NCBI GenBank assembly: GCA_018335935.1
Contig: JAGXRG010000056.1
Coordinates: 45,177 to 109,176, forward strand
DNA length: 64,000 nt
Source of the DNA: Chitinophagaceae bacterium
Lineage (GTDB): Bacteria > Bacteroidota > Bacteroidia > Chitinophagales > Chitinophagaceae
Reading direction: 5' to 3'
This document shows positions 27,811 through 37,371 of this stretch, in pieces. The position numbers were made by a program, and so were the translations under genes. The notes under the pieces were generated by a model. That model was given only the letters and a program-made list of their open reading frames with translations. It ran no database searches and had not been told where the DNA came from. How positions within the stretch are numbered: position 1 is the first letter of the stretch; each line of letters begins with the position of its first letter.

Positions 27811-29172
27811 TTAAAGTTTTTCAATAAGAGGTTGTAAATCGTCAAAGTCAACTGTAATTTGTTGGCCCGATTTTAAATTTTTTAATAGAAATTTTCCTTC
27901 TGCCAATTCTTTACTGCCTAAGATAGCCACATTCGGAATTCCCTTTTTTTCTGCATACTTAAACTGCTTATCGAATTTTGCATTTTCTAAAAATAGCTCT
28001 CCACCTATTCCCATATCTCTTAATTGTTGCAGTATATAAAATGCTTTGCTGCTTTCTTGTTCGCCTAAATTAAAGAAAAGCACTTTTGTAGCTGTTTGAA
28101 TATTATCGGGAAACAATTTCAACTCTTCCATTACATCATAAATTCTATCAACACCAAAACTAATGCCTACGCCAGGTATATTTGGCACACCAAATAAGCT
28201 GGTTAAATCATCATACCTTCCTCCACCACCAATACTTCCCATTTGTACATAAGATGCTTTAATTTCGAAAATTATTCCTGTATAATAATTTAAACCTCGA
28301 GCTAAAGTGAAATCTATTTTAACGTTTGCATGAGACTGATAATCTAAAATATAATCAATATCACTTATCCCTTCTTTACCAGTTTTATTATCACCAAATA
28401 AAGCATTGAGCTGTTTTAATTTTTCGGCATTGCTGCCTTCAATTAATAAATAATTTTCTATAATACTTATTTGTGGTTTTAATAAACCTCTTTCCTCTAA
28501 CTCTTCTTTTACTTTACTTAAACCAATTTTATCTAATTTATCAATTGCTGTTGTGATGTGAATCATTTTTTCTGAATCACCAACAACTTCGGCTAAGGCT
28601 TGTAAAATTTTTCGGCTATTAATTTTTATCTCAACATCAATATTTAATTTTCTGAAAACAGAAGCATAAATATTAATTAATTCAACTTCATTTATTAAAC
28701 TTTTACTTCCAACAACATCTGCATCGCATTGATAGAACTCTCTATATCTACCACGTTGAGGCCTATCTGCACGCCAAACAGGTTGAATTTGATATCTTTT
28801 AAAAGGAAAAGTTAGTTTACCATGATTCATGGCAACATATCTTGCAAAAGGAATGGTTAAATCGTACCGAAGTGCTCTCTCTGTAATTGTTGTTACATTT
28901 TTGCCTGCTAATACTTTTTCAAAGTCTTGTTTGGCTTTTTCTTTTTTTGAATCATGATCTAATCCATTATTCAAAATTTTAAAAATTAGTTTATCCCCTT
29001 CATCACCATATTTACCCATGAGTGTATCTAAATTCTCCATGGTAGGTGTTTCTAAGGGTTCGTAGCCGTATAATTCAAAAACAGTTTTTATACTATTAAA
29101 GATGAAATTTCTTTTTCGAATGATTTCTGCATTAAAATCTCTTGTTCCCTGAGGTATTGACGGTTTAGACAT
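27811..29172 (-). CDS. hisS: Histidine--tRNA ligase
   Basis: 453 residues. Motif 2 region RYDLTIPFARYVA and RPQRGRYREFYQCD, the histidine A-motif GLNYYTGIIFEI and motif 3 GGGRYDDLT identify a class II HisRS, with an anticodon-binding domain in the last 100 residues. It charges tRNA-His. A TACTTTTG box 17 bp upstream suggests its own promoter. The nuo operon lies upstream, 84 bp away, on the same strand. Confidence 0.96.
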   Translation of the reverse strand: MSKPSIPQGTRDFNAEIIRKRNFIFNSIKTVFELYGYEPLETPTMENLDTLMGKYGDEGDKLIFKILNNGLDHDSKKEKAKQDFEKVLAGKNVTTITERALRYDLTIPFARYVAMNHGKLTFPFKRYQIQPVWRADRPQRGRYREFYQCDADVVGSKSLINEVELINIYASVFRKLNIDVEIKINSRKILQALAEVVGDSEKMIHITTAIDKLDKIGLSKVKEELEERGLLKPQISIIENYLLIEGSNAEKLKQLNALFGDNKTGKEGISDIDYILDYQSHANVKIDFTLARGLNYYTGIIFEIKASYVQMGSIGGGGRYDDLTSLFGVPNIPGVGISFGVDRIYDVMEELKLFPDNIQTATKVLFFNLGEQESSKAFYILQQLRDMGIGGELFLENAKFDKQFKYAEKKGIPNVAILGSKELAEGKFLLKNLKSGQQITVDFDDLQPLIEKL

Positions 29173-29188
29173 ATTGCTTGAATAGGTA

Positions 29189-29196
29189 CAAAAGTA
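29189..29196 (-). promoter_or_regulatory. Candidate promoter -7 box of hisS
   Basis: On the minus strand TACTTTTG is an exact TAnnTTTG match, 17 bp before the hisS ATG. No clear -33 element. Confidence 0.45.
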
Positions 29197-29256
29197 AAGT
29201 GTATTTTATTAAATCACTTTTTGAATCATATTGAAAATAGGAAAAAGTAAAACCAA

Positions 29257-30642
29257 TTAGAAGTATAACCACTGAATTAGCATATTTGGCATAATTCCAA
29301 ATAATATAATCAATGCAGCCATAAAGATTAAACCTAATTGAAAGCCTTTATGAACAGTTCTAACTTCTGGTTCTCCAGTTTTAAAGTACATGGCTTGTAT
29401 TACTCTAAAGTAATAATAAACACTAACTGCAGCAAAAAGTACTGCAATGATTACTATAAAGAATGCACTATGAGCTTTAATTGCTGATACCAACATATAG
29501 TACTTTGCAAAAAAGCCAACAGTTAATGGAATACCAGCTAAAGATAAAAGAAATACTGTGTTTGTTGCTGCAAGAATAGGATGAGACTTTCCTAGTCCAT
29601 TGTAACCATCAAAAGTGTAGTCCTTCATTTTAATTAAAATACTAAACACACCAATAGTGGCTAAGCAATAAGCCAAACTATATAATAAAATACCTTCTGT
29701 AGATACATCGTTATTACTGTATAAAGCAAACAACATAAACCCAGCCTGAGCAATACTACTGTAAGCTAACATTCGCTTTACACTTTGCTGAAAAACTGCT
29801 GTAATATTTCCGATTAATAGAGTTGCAATAATAACTAGTGGCAATAATAATTTCCAAGAAGATTGTAATTGAACATATCTTCCTTCGAATAATTTAATAA
29901 AAGCAATAAAGCCTGCTGCTTTAACTATGGTTGACATAAAAGATGTAAACACAGCTGGCGATCCATCGTAAACATCTGGAGTCCAAAAATGAAAAGGAGC
30001 AGCACTCACTTTAAATAACATGGATGCAAAAATGAATAATAAACCTAATGGCAATAAAATACCAAAATTAGAAGGTGGTGCAGCTGTTGCAGGAACCTCG
30101 TAAAACACATTAAAATTACCAGCAACACCATAAATTAAAGCTATACCCATTAACATGATACCAGTTGAAAAAGCACCCATAAATAAATACTTTAATGAGG
30201 CTTCATTACTTTTTAAATTCTTTTTATCGGTACCAGCTAAAATGTATAAAGGAATAGTCATAATTTCTACCCCTAGAAAAAGCATTAATAAATTATTGTA
30301 TGCAGATAAAATAGAAACACCACACAACACAAAAAAGATTAATGCAAAATACTCAGCAGCATAATTACCTACTTCAACAATATCTCTGCCAGAAAGTAAA
30401 AAATACATGAGTGTTGAGAAAATAATAATTGAGTTAAAGAACATGCCAAATTTTGTAAAAGCTAACATACCCTTTGTATCCACTTCAATATTAAATAATC
30501 CATAAGTGCCCAATATGTTAGCTAATAATAAAATTATTAAACCAACTATAGCAATATTTTTAATAGTTTGCTTGTTAGTAGTAAAAATTCCACTAAACAT
30601 CATTAGTACACCTAATAAACCAGAAACAATAATTGTATTCAT
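29257..30642 (-). CDS. nuoN: NADH-quinone oxidoreductase subunit N
   Basis: 461 residues with about 13-14 membrane helices. FFVLCGVSILSAYNNLLMLF, the KVSAAPFHFWTPDVYDGSPA motif and FQQSVKRMLAYSSIAQAGFM are those of antiporter-like subunits of complex I. It is last in the operon (nuoA first) and pumps protons in the membrane arm with NuoL and NuoM. Confidence 0.95.
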   Translation of the reverse strand: MNTIIVSGLLGVLMMFSGIFTTNKQTIKNIAIVGLIILLLANILGTYGLFNIEVDTKGMLAFTKFGMFFNSIIIFSTLMYFLLSGRDIVEVGNYAAEYFALIFFVLCGVSILSAYNNLLMLFLGVEIMTIPLYILAGTDKKNLKSNEASLKYLFMGAFSTGIMLMGIALIYGVAGNFNVFYEVPATAAPPSNFGILLPLGLLFIFASMLFKVSAAPFHFWTPDVYDGSPAVFTSFMSTIVKAAGFIAFIKLFEGRYVQLQSSWKLLLPLVIIATLLIGNITAVFQQSVKRMLAYSSIAQAGFMLFALYSNNDVSTEGILLYSLAYCLATIGVFSILIKMKDYTFDGYNGLGKSHPILAATNTVFLLSLAGIPLTVGFFAKYYMLVSAIKAHSAFFIVIIAVLFAAVSVYYYFRVIQAMYFKTGEPEVRTVHKGFQLGLIFMAALIILFGIMPNMLIQWLYF

Positions 30643-30767
30643 ATTTCTAAACGTTTACTTTAAATTCATGTATTGAACTTAAAGAAAAATGAACTATTTT
30701 TTTTTTTTGACCAATCACCTTTTCTACTATCAAAACCAGTTGCGTCGCACTCTTCAACTACATATCA

Positions 30768-32171
30768 TTATTGACCAATTAAATTCAATAATGGCATTGG
30801 ATAAACTCCTAAAATTAAAATCAACAACACAATAATGATTAAAACAAATTTTACATTCCAGCTAATATCAACAGCATGCTCAGTAATGCTTACAGTATTA
30901 CCATAAAACATTTTTTGAACCATATTTAAAGTATATACTGCAGCCAAAATTATACTTACACCTGCAATAGCTGCCATCCAAATATTGTATTGAAATAAGC
31001 CACTGAACATTAAAAATTCACCTACAAAAGCATTGGTTAGTGGTAAAGCGATATTTGCCAAAGCAATAATCACAAACAATATAGTAAGGGTTGGTGCTTT
31101 CTGAGCAATTCCACCAAGTTCACTAAACTTTCTGGTGCCAAATTGTTTTTCTATTACTTCAGCAACAATCCATAATCCAATTACATTAATACCATGATTA
31201 AACATTTGAACCAAAGCACCGTTCATGCCCATTTCTGTATTACTGAAAATTGCAGCACACATTAAACCAATATGAGCAATGGATGAGTATGCTACTAAAC
31301 GTTTAATATCATCTTGTTTAATGGCAATTAAAGAAGCATATAGTATACCAATTACAGATAGTATAATTACAAAATTAGCATGACTATTCACTGCATCTGG
31401 AACTATAGGAATTAACCAACGAAGCACAGCATAAATTCCCATTTTAACCATTACACCACTTAATACCATAGTTACTGGTGTTGGAGCTTGTTCATATGCA
31501 TCGGGTTGCCAAGTATGAAAAGGAAATATGGGCATTTTTATAGCAAAAGCAATAAACAGTGAAGCAAATACCCAAACTTGTTGGTGTAAGGATAATTTGA
31601 GTTGATAAAAATCTTGTAAAGCAAATGAATGCGTTCCAGCTGTTTGAAGGTACAAATAAATAATTCCAACAAGCATTAATAAAGAGCCAACAAAAGTGTA
31701 TATGAAAAACTTAAAAGTAACTTGAATTCTTTTTTCTCCTCCCCAAATAGAACATAAAAAATAAGCCGGTATTAAAGCTAATTCCCAAAAGAAATAAAAT
31801 AATAATGCATCACTAGCTAAGAACACACCCATTATACCTACTTGCATTAATAACATTAATGCCCAAAAATTTGATGATTTATTATAATCACCTTGTTTAA
31901 CAGATAATATAATTAATGGAAGAGATAGTGCATTTAATAAACAAAGCATTTTACTTAAACCATCTAGCTGTAAAGAAAAACTACTTCCTAAAGAACTAAT
32001 CCAAGGTGTTGAATAAGATATTTCAATTGTGCTAAAAAGTGTTGCTATTGCAACCAATAAGGTTGCTATAGAAGTCAATAGGGCATTATTCTTTGCTAAC
32101 TTTTCATCTTTAATAAAGAAAGTAGTTAGAGCACCAAAAAAAGGAATTAATAATAATAAATATGACAACAT
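30768..32171 (-). CDS. nuoM: NADH-quinone oxidoreductase subunit M
   Basis: 467 residues with about 14 membrane helices. FFWELALIPAYFLCSIWGGE holds the conserved Glu of the proton channel; KMPIFPFHTWQPDAYEQAPT and DDIKRLVAYSSIAHIGLM are the NuoM motifs. It is a proton-pumping antiporter-like subunit of the inner membrane arm. It follows nuoL by 18 bp. The 125-bp spacer to nuoN holds GTTGCGTCGC and a repeated TGACCAAT word. Confidence 0.96.
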   Translation of the reverse strand: MLSYLLLLIPFFGALTTFFIKDEKLAKNNALLTSIATLLVAIATLFSTIEISYSTPWISSLGSSFSLQLDGLSKMLCLLNALSLPLIILSVKQGDYNKSSNFWALMLLMQVGIMGVFLASDALLFYFFWELALIPAYFLCSIWGGEKRIQVTFKFFIYTFVGSLLMLVGIIYLYLQTAGTHSFALQDFYQLKLSLHQQVWVFASLFIAFAIKMPIFPFHTWQPDAYEQAPTPVTMVLSGVMVKMGIYAVLRWLIPIVPDAVNSHANFVIILSVIGILYASLIAIKQDDIKRLVAYSSIAHIGLMCAAIFSNTEMGMNGALVQMFNHGINVIGLWIVAEVIEKQFGTRKFSELGGIAQKAPTLTILFVIIALANIALPLTNAFVGEFLMFSGLFQYNIWMAAIAGVSIILAAVYTLNMVQKMFYGNTVSITEHAVDISWNVKFVLIIIVLLILILGVYPMPLLNLIGQ

Positions 32172-32189
32172 TATTTCTTCTATAAATTT

Positions 32190-34097
32190 TTAAAACAAAT
32201 TTGAAATGAACTTATAAATATATCCATCATTAATCCAAATTAAAACCATTAATACAAAAGCCAATACCATGAATAATATATAAGTACCTACTTGTCCACT
32301 TTGTAATAATCTTATTTGACGAGAACCATATAATACAAATTTTCCAACAGCATTTACAGCACCATCAATTCCACTTTTTTCTATTACATTTTTAAAGAAT
32401 GAAGCTAAACTGTTTAATGGATTAACAATTACCTTATCGTACAACTCATCAACATACCATTTATTAGATAAAACTTTACCTATTCCTTCTGCATCATTCA
32501 ATTCAGGTTTTTTGCTGAATTTATTTACTGCAAATAATATAGCTATTGTTGCAATAGTTACAGAAATTCCCATCAACATCCATTCTGTAGCATGAGGTAT
32601 ATGATGAGTTTTTTCGCTTACTAAAACAGAAGATAAAAAATGATGCAATTGATGATTACCTCCTAAAATTTCAGGCACACCAACCAACCCTCCAACAACA
32701 CTTAATATTGCCAATACAATTAAAGGTATGGTCATTGATTTTGGAGATTCATGAATATGGCTAGCTTTTTCTGCTGTACCTCTATAAGTACCTAAGAAAG
32801 TTGTAGCATAAAGTCTGAACATGTAGAATGCAGTCATAGCAGCACCTACAACACCTAATACCCAATAAATAGGATGATGAGCATATGCTGCAGCAAGAAT
32901 TTCATCTTTAGAAAAGAATCCACTAAATGGAGGAATACCAGCAATGGCAATACAACCTAATAAAAATGTAAGATGAGTGATAGGAAGTTTTTTCTTCAAT
33001 CCACCCATATTTCTAATATCTTGTTCATGGTGCAATGCATGAATAACAGAACCAGCACCTAAGAATAATAATGCTTTAAAAAAGGCATGAGTCATTACAT
33101 GAAACACAGCACCAGTATAAGCTCCAACTCCTAAGCCTAAAAACATATACCCAAGTTGACTAACTGTTGAATAAGCTAATACTTTTTTAATATCGTTTTG
33201 CTTAATAGCTATAGTTGCACTAAACAATGCAGTTGCCAAACCAACAATTGCCACAACATGCATTGTAAACTCACTCATGTTGTACAACACATTACTACGA
33301 GCAATCATATATATACCTGCAGTAACCATTGTTGCAGCATGTATTAATGCTGAAACAGGAGTTGGACCAGCCATTGCATCGGGCAACCAAGTATATAAAG
33401 GAATTTGAGCAGATTTACCCATAGCTCCTACAAACAATAACATAGTGATTGCAGTTACATCGAAAGTTGATAATTGATTTGCTGCAGCAAACACTTCTGT
33501 ATAACTAACGGTTCCTAATTTATTCACTAACCAAAACACTGCAAGTAAAAACCCTAAATCGCCAATACGATTCATGATGAATGCTTTTTTTGCAGCGTAA
33601 TTGTAATTATCGTTTTTAAACCAATATCCAATAAGTAAATAAGAGCATAGACCTACGCCTTCCCAACCAATAAACATAATTACATAGTTGGCTCCTAAAA
33701 CCAAGAGCAACATTGAAAAAACAAATAAATTAAGGTATGCAAAGTATCGAGCAAAATGATCAGAAGTTTCTTCATGCATATAAGCTGAAGAGTACACATG
33801 AATTAGAAATCCCACTCCAGTAATGATTAATAAAAATAAAGAAGATAATTGATCTACTTGAAAAGCAAAATCAATTTTAAAACTTCCAGATTGTATAAAT
33901 GTAAATAATGAAGGAACATCAATTGCTTCATGATTCTTCACTTGTAAAAACAAAACAATACTAATGATAAAGGAAAGCAGTATAGATCCACATCCAACAA
34001 TTGTGGTTGCAGTTTTAGAGAGTGATTTTCTTCCTAAACCATTAATCAAAAATCCAATTAAAGGCAATAAAGGAATTAAGTAAACTAAAGTATTCAT
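32190..34097 (-). CDS. nuoL: NADH-quinone oxidoreductase subunit L
   Basis: 635 residues with about 16 membrane helices. FIGWEGVGLCSYLLIGYWF, KSAQIPLYTWLPDAMAGPTP and NDIKKVLAYSTVSQLGYMFL are the NuoL core, and GVPEILGGNHQ lies near the start of the long lateral helix region. It is the distal proton-pumping subunit. Start ATG at 34097 follows an 81-bp repeat-filled spacer from nuoK. Confidence 0.97.
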   Translation of the reverse strand: MNTLVYLIPLLPLIGFLINGLGRKSLSKTATTIVGCGSILLSFIISIVLFLQVKNHEAIDVPSLFTFIQSGSFKIDFAFQVDQLSSLFLLIITGVGFLIHVYSSAYMHEETSDHFARYFAYLNLFVFSMLLLVLGANYVIMFIGWEGVGLCSYLLIGYWFKNDNYNYAAKKAFIMNRIGDLGFLLAVFWLVNKLGTVSYTEVFAAANQLSTFDVTAITMLLFVGAMGKSAQIPLYTWLPDAMAGPTPVSALIHAATMVTAGIYMIARSNVLYNMSEFTMHVVAIVGLATALFSATIAIKQNDIKKVLAYSTVSQLGYMFLGLGVGAYTGAVFHVMTHAFFKALLFLGAGSVIHALHHEQDIRNMGGLKKKLPITHLTFLLGCIAIAGIPPFSGFFSKDEILAAAYAHHPIYWVLGVVGAAMTAFYMFRLYATTFLGTYRGTAEKASHIHESPKSMTIPLIVLAILSVVGGLVGVPEILGGNHQLHHFLSSVLVSEKTHHIPHATEWMLMGISVTIATIAILFAVNKFSKKPELNDAEGIGKVLSNKWYVDELYDKVIVNPLNSLASFFKNVIEKSGIDGAVNAVGKFVLYGSRQIRLLQSGQVGTYILFMVLAFVLMVLIWINDGYIYKFISNLF

Positions 34098-34178
34098 AAT
34101 ATATCAATTCTGAATTATGAGTTATGAATTAAGAATAGAAAAAATATCATTCATAATTCTTCATTCATAATTCTCAAG
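34098..34178 (-). repeat. Self-similar AT-rich spacer between nuoK and nuoL
   Basis: The spacer is made of imperfect, partly inverted copies of ATTCTGAATTATGA, GTTATGAATTAAGAAT and ATTCATAATTCTTCATTCAT. It can form a long imperfect hairpin in the nuo mRNA. Confidence 0.7.
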
Positions 34179-34514
34179 CTAGTTTTTAAGTCTATTTAAA
34201 AAGTTTATATCTACACTATGTGTGTTTCTATATAACATAACAATAATTGCCAATCCAACACTCACTTCAGCAGCTGCAACAACCATAATAAAAAAAACAA
34301 AAAGTTGAGCATCAGTACCAACTGTAGAAGCTTTATTTACAGCATAAACACCTGCATGATGCATTTTGCTAAATGCTACCAAAAGTAAATTCACAGCATT
34401 CAACATTAATTCAACACACATAAAAACAATGATGGCATTTCTACGAACCAAAACTCCTATTACACCAATGGTGAATAAAGTAAATGCTAATATTAAATAA
34501 TAACTTATTGGCAT
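34179..34514 (-). CDS. nuoK: NADH-quinone oxidoreductase subunit K
   Basis: 111 residues and three membrane helices. [20 protein letters not shown] carries the conserved Glu of the NuoK channel helix and [20 protein letters not shown] the third helix. Length matches the family. It is 7 bp after nuoJ. Confidence 0.96.
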   Translation of the reverse strand: MPISYYLILAFTLFTIGVIGVLVRRNAIIVFMCVELMLNAVNLLLVAFSKMHHAGVYAVNKASTVGTDAQLFVFFIMVVAAAEVSVGLAIIVMLYRNTHSVDINFLNRLKN

Positions 34515-34521
34515 AATTCAA

Positions 34522-35043
34522 TTACTGATTTTCAATTTTAGAATCTTTCTTACCTATTACAACTGCACCAACCATTGCACTTAAGAACAAAACACTACTA
34601 ATTTCAAATGGCACTACATAATCTTTGAATAAAACTTTTCCTAAGTTTTGTATTAATCCAATATCTCCACCACTCATTAATGTTTCTTTAGTATTAATTT
34701 CATTGGCTTGCATTACCAAAGAAATCAGTATCATCAATAAACATCCACCAGAAATAACACCAATCATTTTTGTCCATAAACTTTTTTGAGGATCAGACTC
34801 TTTATTTACATTCATCATCATCACCACAAATAAAAACAATACCATAATTGCTCCAGCATATACAATTAAATTAACTATTGCAAGAAATTGTGCATTGAGC
34901 ATGATATAATGACCACTAATGGCAAAGAATACAACTATTAACCACAATACACTATAAATAGGATTTTTACTTATCAATACCATAATAGCACCAAAAACAG
35001 CCAAGGCACTTAAAAACCAAAACATTATTTGTATTAAATTCAT
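34522..35043 (-). CDS. nuoJ: NADH-quinone oxidoreductase subunit J
   Basis: 173 residues with five membrane helices. NPIYSVLWLIVVFFAISGHY and VNLIVYAGAIMVLFLFVVMM are the NuoJ motifs; the latter is the helix with the pi-bulge that moves during turnover in other complexes. It lies between nuoI (74-bp repeat spacer) and nuoK (7 bp). Confidence 0.95.
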   Translation of the reverse strand: MNLIQIMFWFLSALAVFGAIMVLISKNPIYSVLWLIVVFFAISGHYIMLNAQFLAIVNLIVYAGAIMVLFLFVVMMMNVNKESDPQKSLWTKMIGVISGGCLLMILISLVMQANEINTKETLMSGGDIGLIQNLGKVLFKDYVVPFEISSVLFLSAMVGAVVIGKKDSKIENQ

Positions 35044-35117
35044 TTTTTTCTATTCGTTAATTTGATAATTCGATAATTGGTCAATTCAATTGACACATTG
35101 TCGAATTGTCTAATTGA
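35044..35117 (-). repeat. Self-similar spacer with TTGTCGAATT words, nuoI-nuoJ
   Basis: The 74-bp spacer consists of variants of AATTCGATAATTGG, TCAATTCAATTGACA and TTGTCGAATTGTC. TTGTCGAATT (35099-35108) is the complement of part of the 12-mer AATTCGACAATT found in two other nuo spacers. Confidence 0.72.
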
Positions 35118-35648
35118 TTAATTTCCTCTTGCTTTTTCAAATGCTTCTTTTTCAGTAACAGGATTTGGAATTAGCAAGTCTGGTTTTCCATAAATAAATC
35201 CTTTTCTGGTATAGTTTGATGGAGCAAAAGTTTCACTTAAATAAATAGCATCTTTAGGACAAGCATCTTCACATAAACCACAAAAAATGCAACGCAACAT
35301 ATTTATTTCATATTTGGCTGCATATTTTTCTTCTTTGTATAAATGCTCTTCACCTGGTAATCTTTCTGCAGCTTCCATAGTTATGGCTTCTGCAGGACAA
35401 GCCACTGCACATAACCCACAAGCTGTACATCTTTCTCTACCTTCTTCATCTCTGTTTAATACATGTAAACCTCTAAATACAGGACTAAAAGTTCTCTTTT
35501 GTTCAGGATATCTAATCGTAGGGTTTTTAGTAAACATGTGCATGAATGTAATGAACATACCTTTAATGATATTCCAGAGATAAATTCTCTCCAGAAAAGT
35601 CATTGGGCTTCTATCAACCTGTTTTACTCTATTTGTTAATGCCTGCAT
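35118..35648 (-). CDS. nuoI: NADH-quinone oxidoreductase subunit I
   Basis: 176 residues. Two ferredoxin-type clusters are complete: Cys74, 77, 80, 84 and Cys120, 123, 126, 130, giving N6a and N6b, which pass electrons towards NuoB. The gene stands after the two small membrane protein genes with a 140-bp spacer that holds two hairpins (around 35686 and 35745). Confidence 0.97.
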   Translation of the reverse strand: MQALTNRVKQVDRSPMTFLERIYLWNIIKGMFITFMHMFTKNPTIRYPEQKRTFSPVFRGLHVLNRDEEGRERCTACGLCAVACPAEAITMEAAERLPGEEHLYKEEKYAAKYEINMLRCIFCGLCEDACPKDAIYLSETFAPSNYTRKGFIYGKPDLLIPNPVTEKEAFEKARGN

Positions 35649-35788
35649 TTTTAATTATTTGCAAATATATTTTTTGTTAAACACTATTCCATGATAAATC
35701 ATGAATAGTTAAATTTTGTTACCTGCTTTTGTGCTTCTATCATCTTCAATTGTCACGAACTTTCGGGACAATTTTCAATTAAATATCA

Positions 35789-36052
35789 TTACTCAACTTC
35801 TTTTTTATGAAACCATGTTGGCTTAAATCTGTAAGCAACATTTATTAAACCCCAACTTAAAAAAATTACTAAAGCTAGTATTAACAAAATATTGCCCACT
35901 TCACTTTTATCGAAGTTGTATCTATCTCTTAATCTCACAAAAACTCTTATAACCATTATCAATATAAAACCCCAATAAAGCCAATTGTTCAATTGCTTCC
36001 ATTTTTGTTCAACGTTATCATCTACACTTAATTTATTCCTCATTATTTTCAT
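35789..36052 (-). CDS. Small two-helix membrane protein in nuo operon (copy B)
   Basis: 87 residues with two membrane helices (about 26-41 and 53-73) and an end of RFKPTWFHKKEVE. I know no named family. Its ATG overlaps the TGA of the upstream small gene (ATGA), a mark of coupled translation. The shared KPxWFxKK ending, the two helices and the similar length say it is a paralogue of the upstream gene. The position between nuoH and nuoI suggests a link to complex I assembly or structure, by context only. Confidence 0.72.
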   Translation of the reverse strand: MKIMRNKLSVDDNVEQKWKQLNNWLYWGFILIMVIRVFVRLRDRYNFDKSEVGNILLILALVIFLSWGLINVAYRFKPTWFHKKEVE

Positions 36053-36294
36053 TTTTTCTCAAACCATATTGGTTTTAACCAATGAATGAAATTTAATATT
36101 AAAAAACTGCATAATAGTATAACAACAATCCATTGAGTTACTAATTGAAAATCACTTACAACATTATTTGGTTTATCTCTAGTTTTAACTAAAAAGTGTA
36201 AAATCCAAATAATAAGTCCAAGAACTTTTAAGGTTTCACTAATCCATTTCCAAGTTTCAGTAGCCTTTTCATTATTATTAATCCAAAAAGCCAT
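36049..36294 (-). CDS. Small two-helix membrane protein in nuo operon (copy A)
   Basis: 81 residues with two membrane helices (about 20-36 and 50-68). It begins MAFWINNNEKATETWKWISE and ends WLKPIWFEKK, close to the end of the next gene's product. The helices are separated by a short polar loop with TRDKPNN, where copy B has LRDRYNF, so the pair also share an RD loop. It starts 10 bp after nuoH, tightly packed in the operon. No known function. Confidence 0.72.
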   Translation of the reverse strand: MAFWINNNEKATETWKWISETLKVLGLIIWILHFLVKTRDKPNNVVSDFQLVTQWIVVILLCSFLILNFIHWLKPIWFEKK

Positions 36295-36304
36295 TGTTCA
36301 AATA

Positions 36305-37369
36305 TTAAAAATGCCAACCATTTGTTTTTAATAAAATCAATGCACCAGTAACAATTAAATTAAATAGTGCTAAAGGAATTAAAGTCTTCCAACCTAAATT
36401 CATCAATTGATCGTATCTAAATCTTGGTATCGTCCATCTAATCCACATGAATACAAAAATGAACATTACAATTTTAGTAAGTAATACCCCAACTTGTATT
36501 AATGCAGCCCAATTGCCAATGCTTGCATACACATCAGCATCATTTACAAAAGGAATATCATATCCACCAAAATAAAGAGAAGCCATCACTGCACTACTCA
36601 TTATCATATTAATATACTCAGCAAACAAATAAAAACCAAGTTTCATACTTGAATATTCTTGATGGTATCCAAAGTTTAATTCATTTTCAGCTTCTGGCAA
36701 ATCAAAGGGTGTTCTGTTACATTCTGCTAAAGCACAAATAAAGAATAATAAGAAACCTAATGGTTGATATACTACATTCCACCAATTGCCTTGTTGTTGT
36801 TTTACAATTCCACCTAAACTTAAATCTCCAGTCATGAATAATAAAGCCAATAAACTTAAACCCATAGCCAATTCATAGCTGATAGCTTGACTAGCTGCAC
36901 GTAATGCAGCCATTAAAGAAAATTTATTATTACTTGCCCAACCACCAATCATAATTCCATAAACACCTAAACTTACAACTGCAAAAATGTATAGTACACC
37001 AATATTTACATCTGCTATTTGAATAGGAAATTGATGACCATTAATTTCAATACTTCCTGCCCAAGGAATAACAGCACAAGTCATTAAAGCAGCTACCATA
37101 GCTAATCCTGGTCCAAGTATGAATAACCATTTATTAGCAGCAGTTGGAATTATTTCTTCTTTAGTGAACATTTTAACCCCATCTGCTAAAGGTTGCAATA
37201 AGCCAAAAGGTCCAGCACGATTGGGGCCTGGTCTGTCTTGCAAAATAGCAGCCACTTTTCTTTCGGCAAAAGTGGTGTATAAAGCAATGCCTAAACTTGC
37301 CAAAATAATCACTACGATTAAAACAAATTTTTCTAATAATAACAACCAATCTAACGATAGCAAGTACAT
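36305..37369 (-). CDS. nuoH: NADH-quinone oxidoreductase subunit H
   Basis: 354 residues with eight to nine membrane helices. TTFAERKVAAILQDRPGPNR is the NuoH quinone-channel motif, and LAECNRTPFDLPEAENELNF holds conserved acids of the E-channel. It is the membrane subunit that, with NuoB and NuoD, forms the quinone chamber. It starts 2 bp after the nuoG stop. Confidence 0.97.
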   Translation of the reverse strand: MYLLSLDWLLLLEKFVLIVVIILASLGIALYTTFAERKVAAILQDRPGPNRAGPFGLLQPLADGVKMFTKEEIIPTAANKWLFILGPGLAMVAALMTCAVIPWAGSIEINGHQFPIQIADVNIGVLYIFAVVSLGVYGIMIGGWASNNKFSLMAALRAASQAISYELAMGLSLLALLFMTGDLSLGGIVKQQQGNWWNVVYQPLGFLLFFICALAECNRTPFDLPEAENELNFGYHQEYSSMKLGFYLFAEYINMIMSSAVMASLYFGGYDIPFVNDADVYASIGNWAALIQVGVLLTKIVMFIFVFMWIRWTIPRFRYDQLMNLGWKTLIPLALFNLIVTGALILLKTNGWHF

Positions 37370-37371
37370 GT

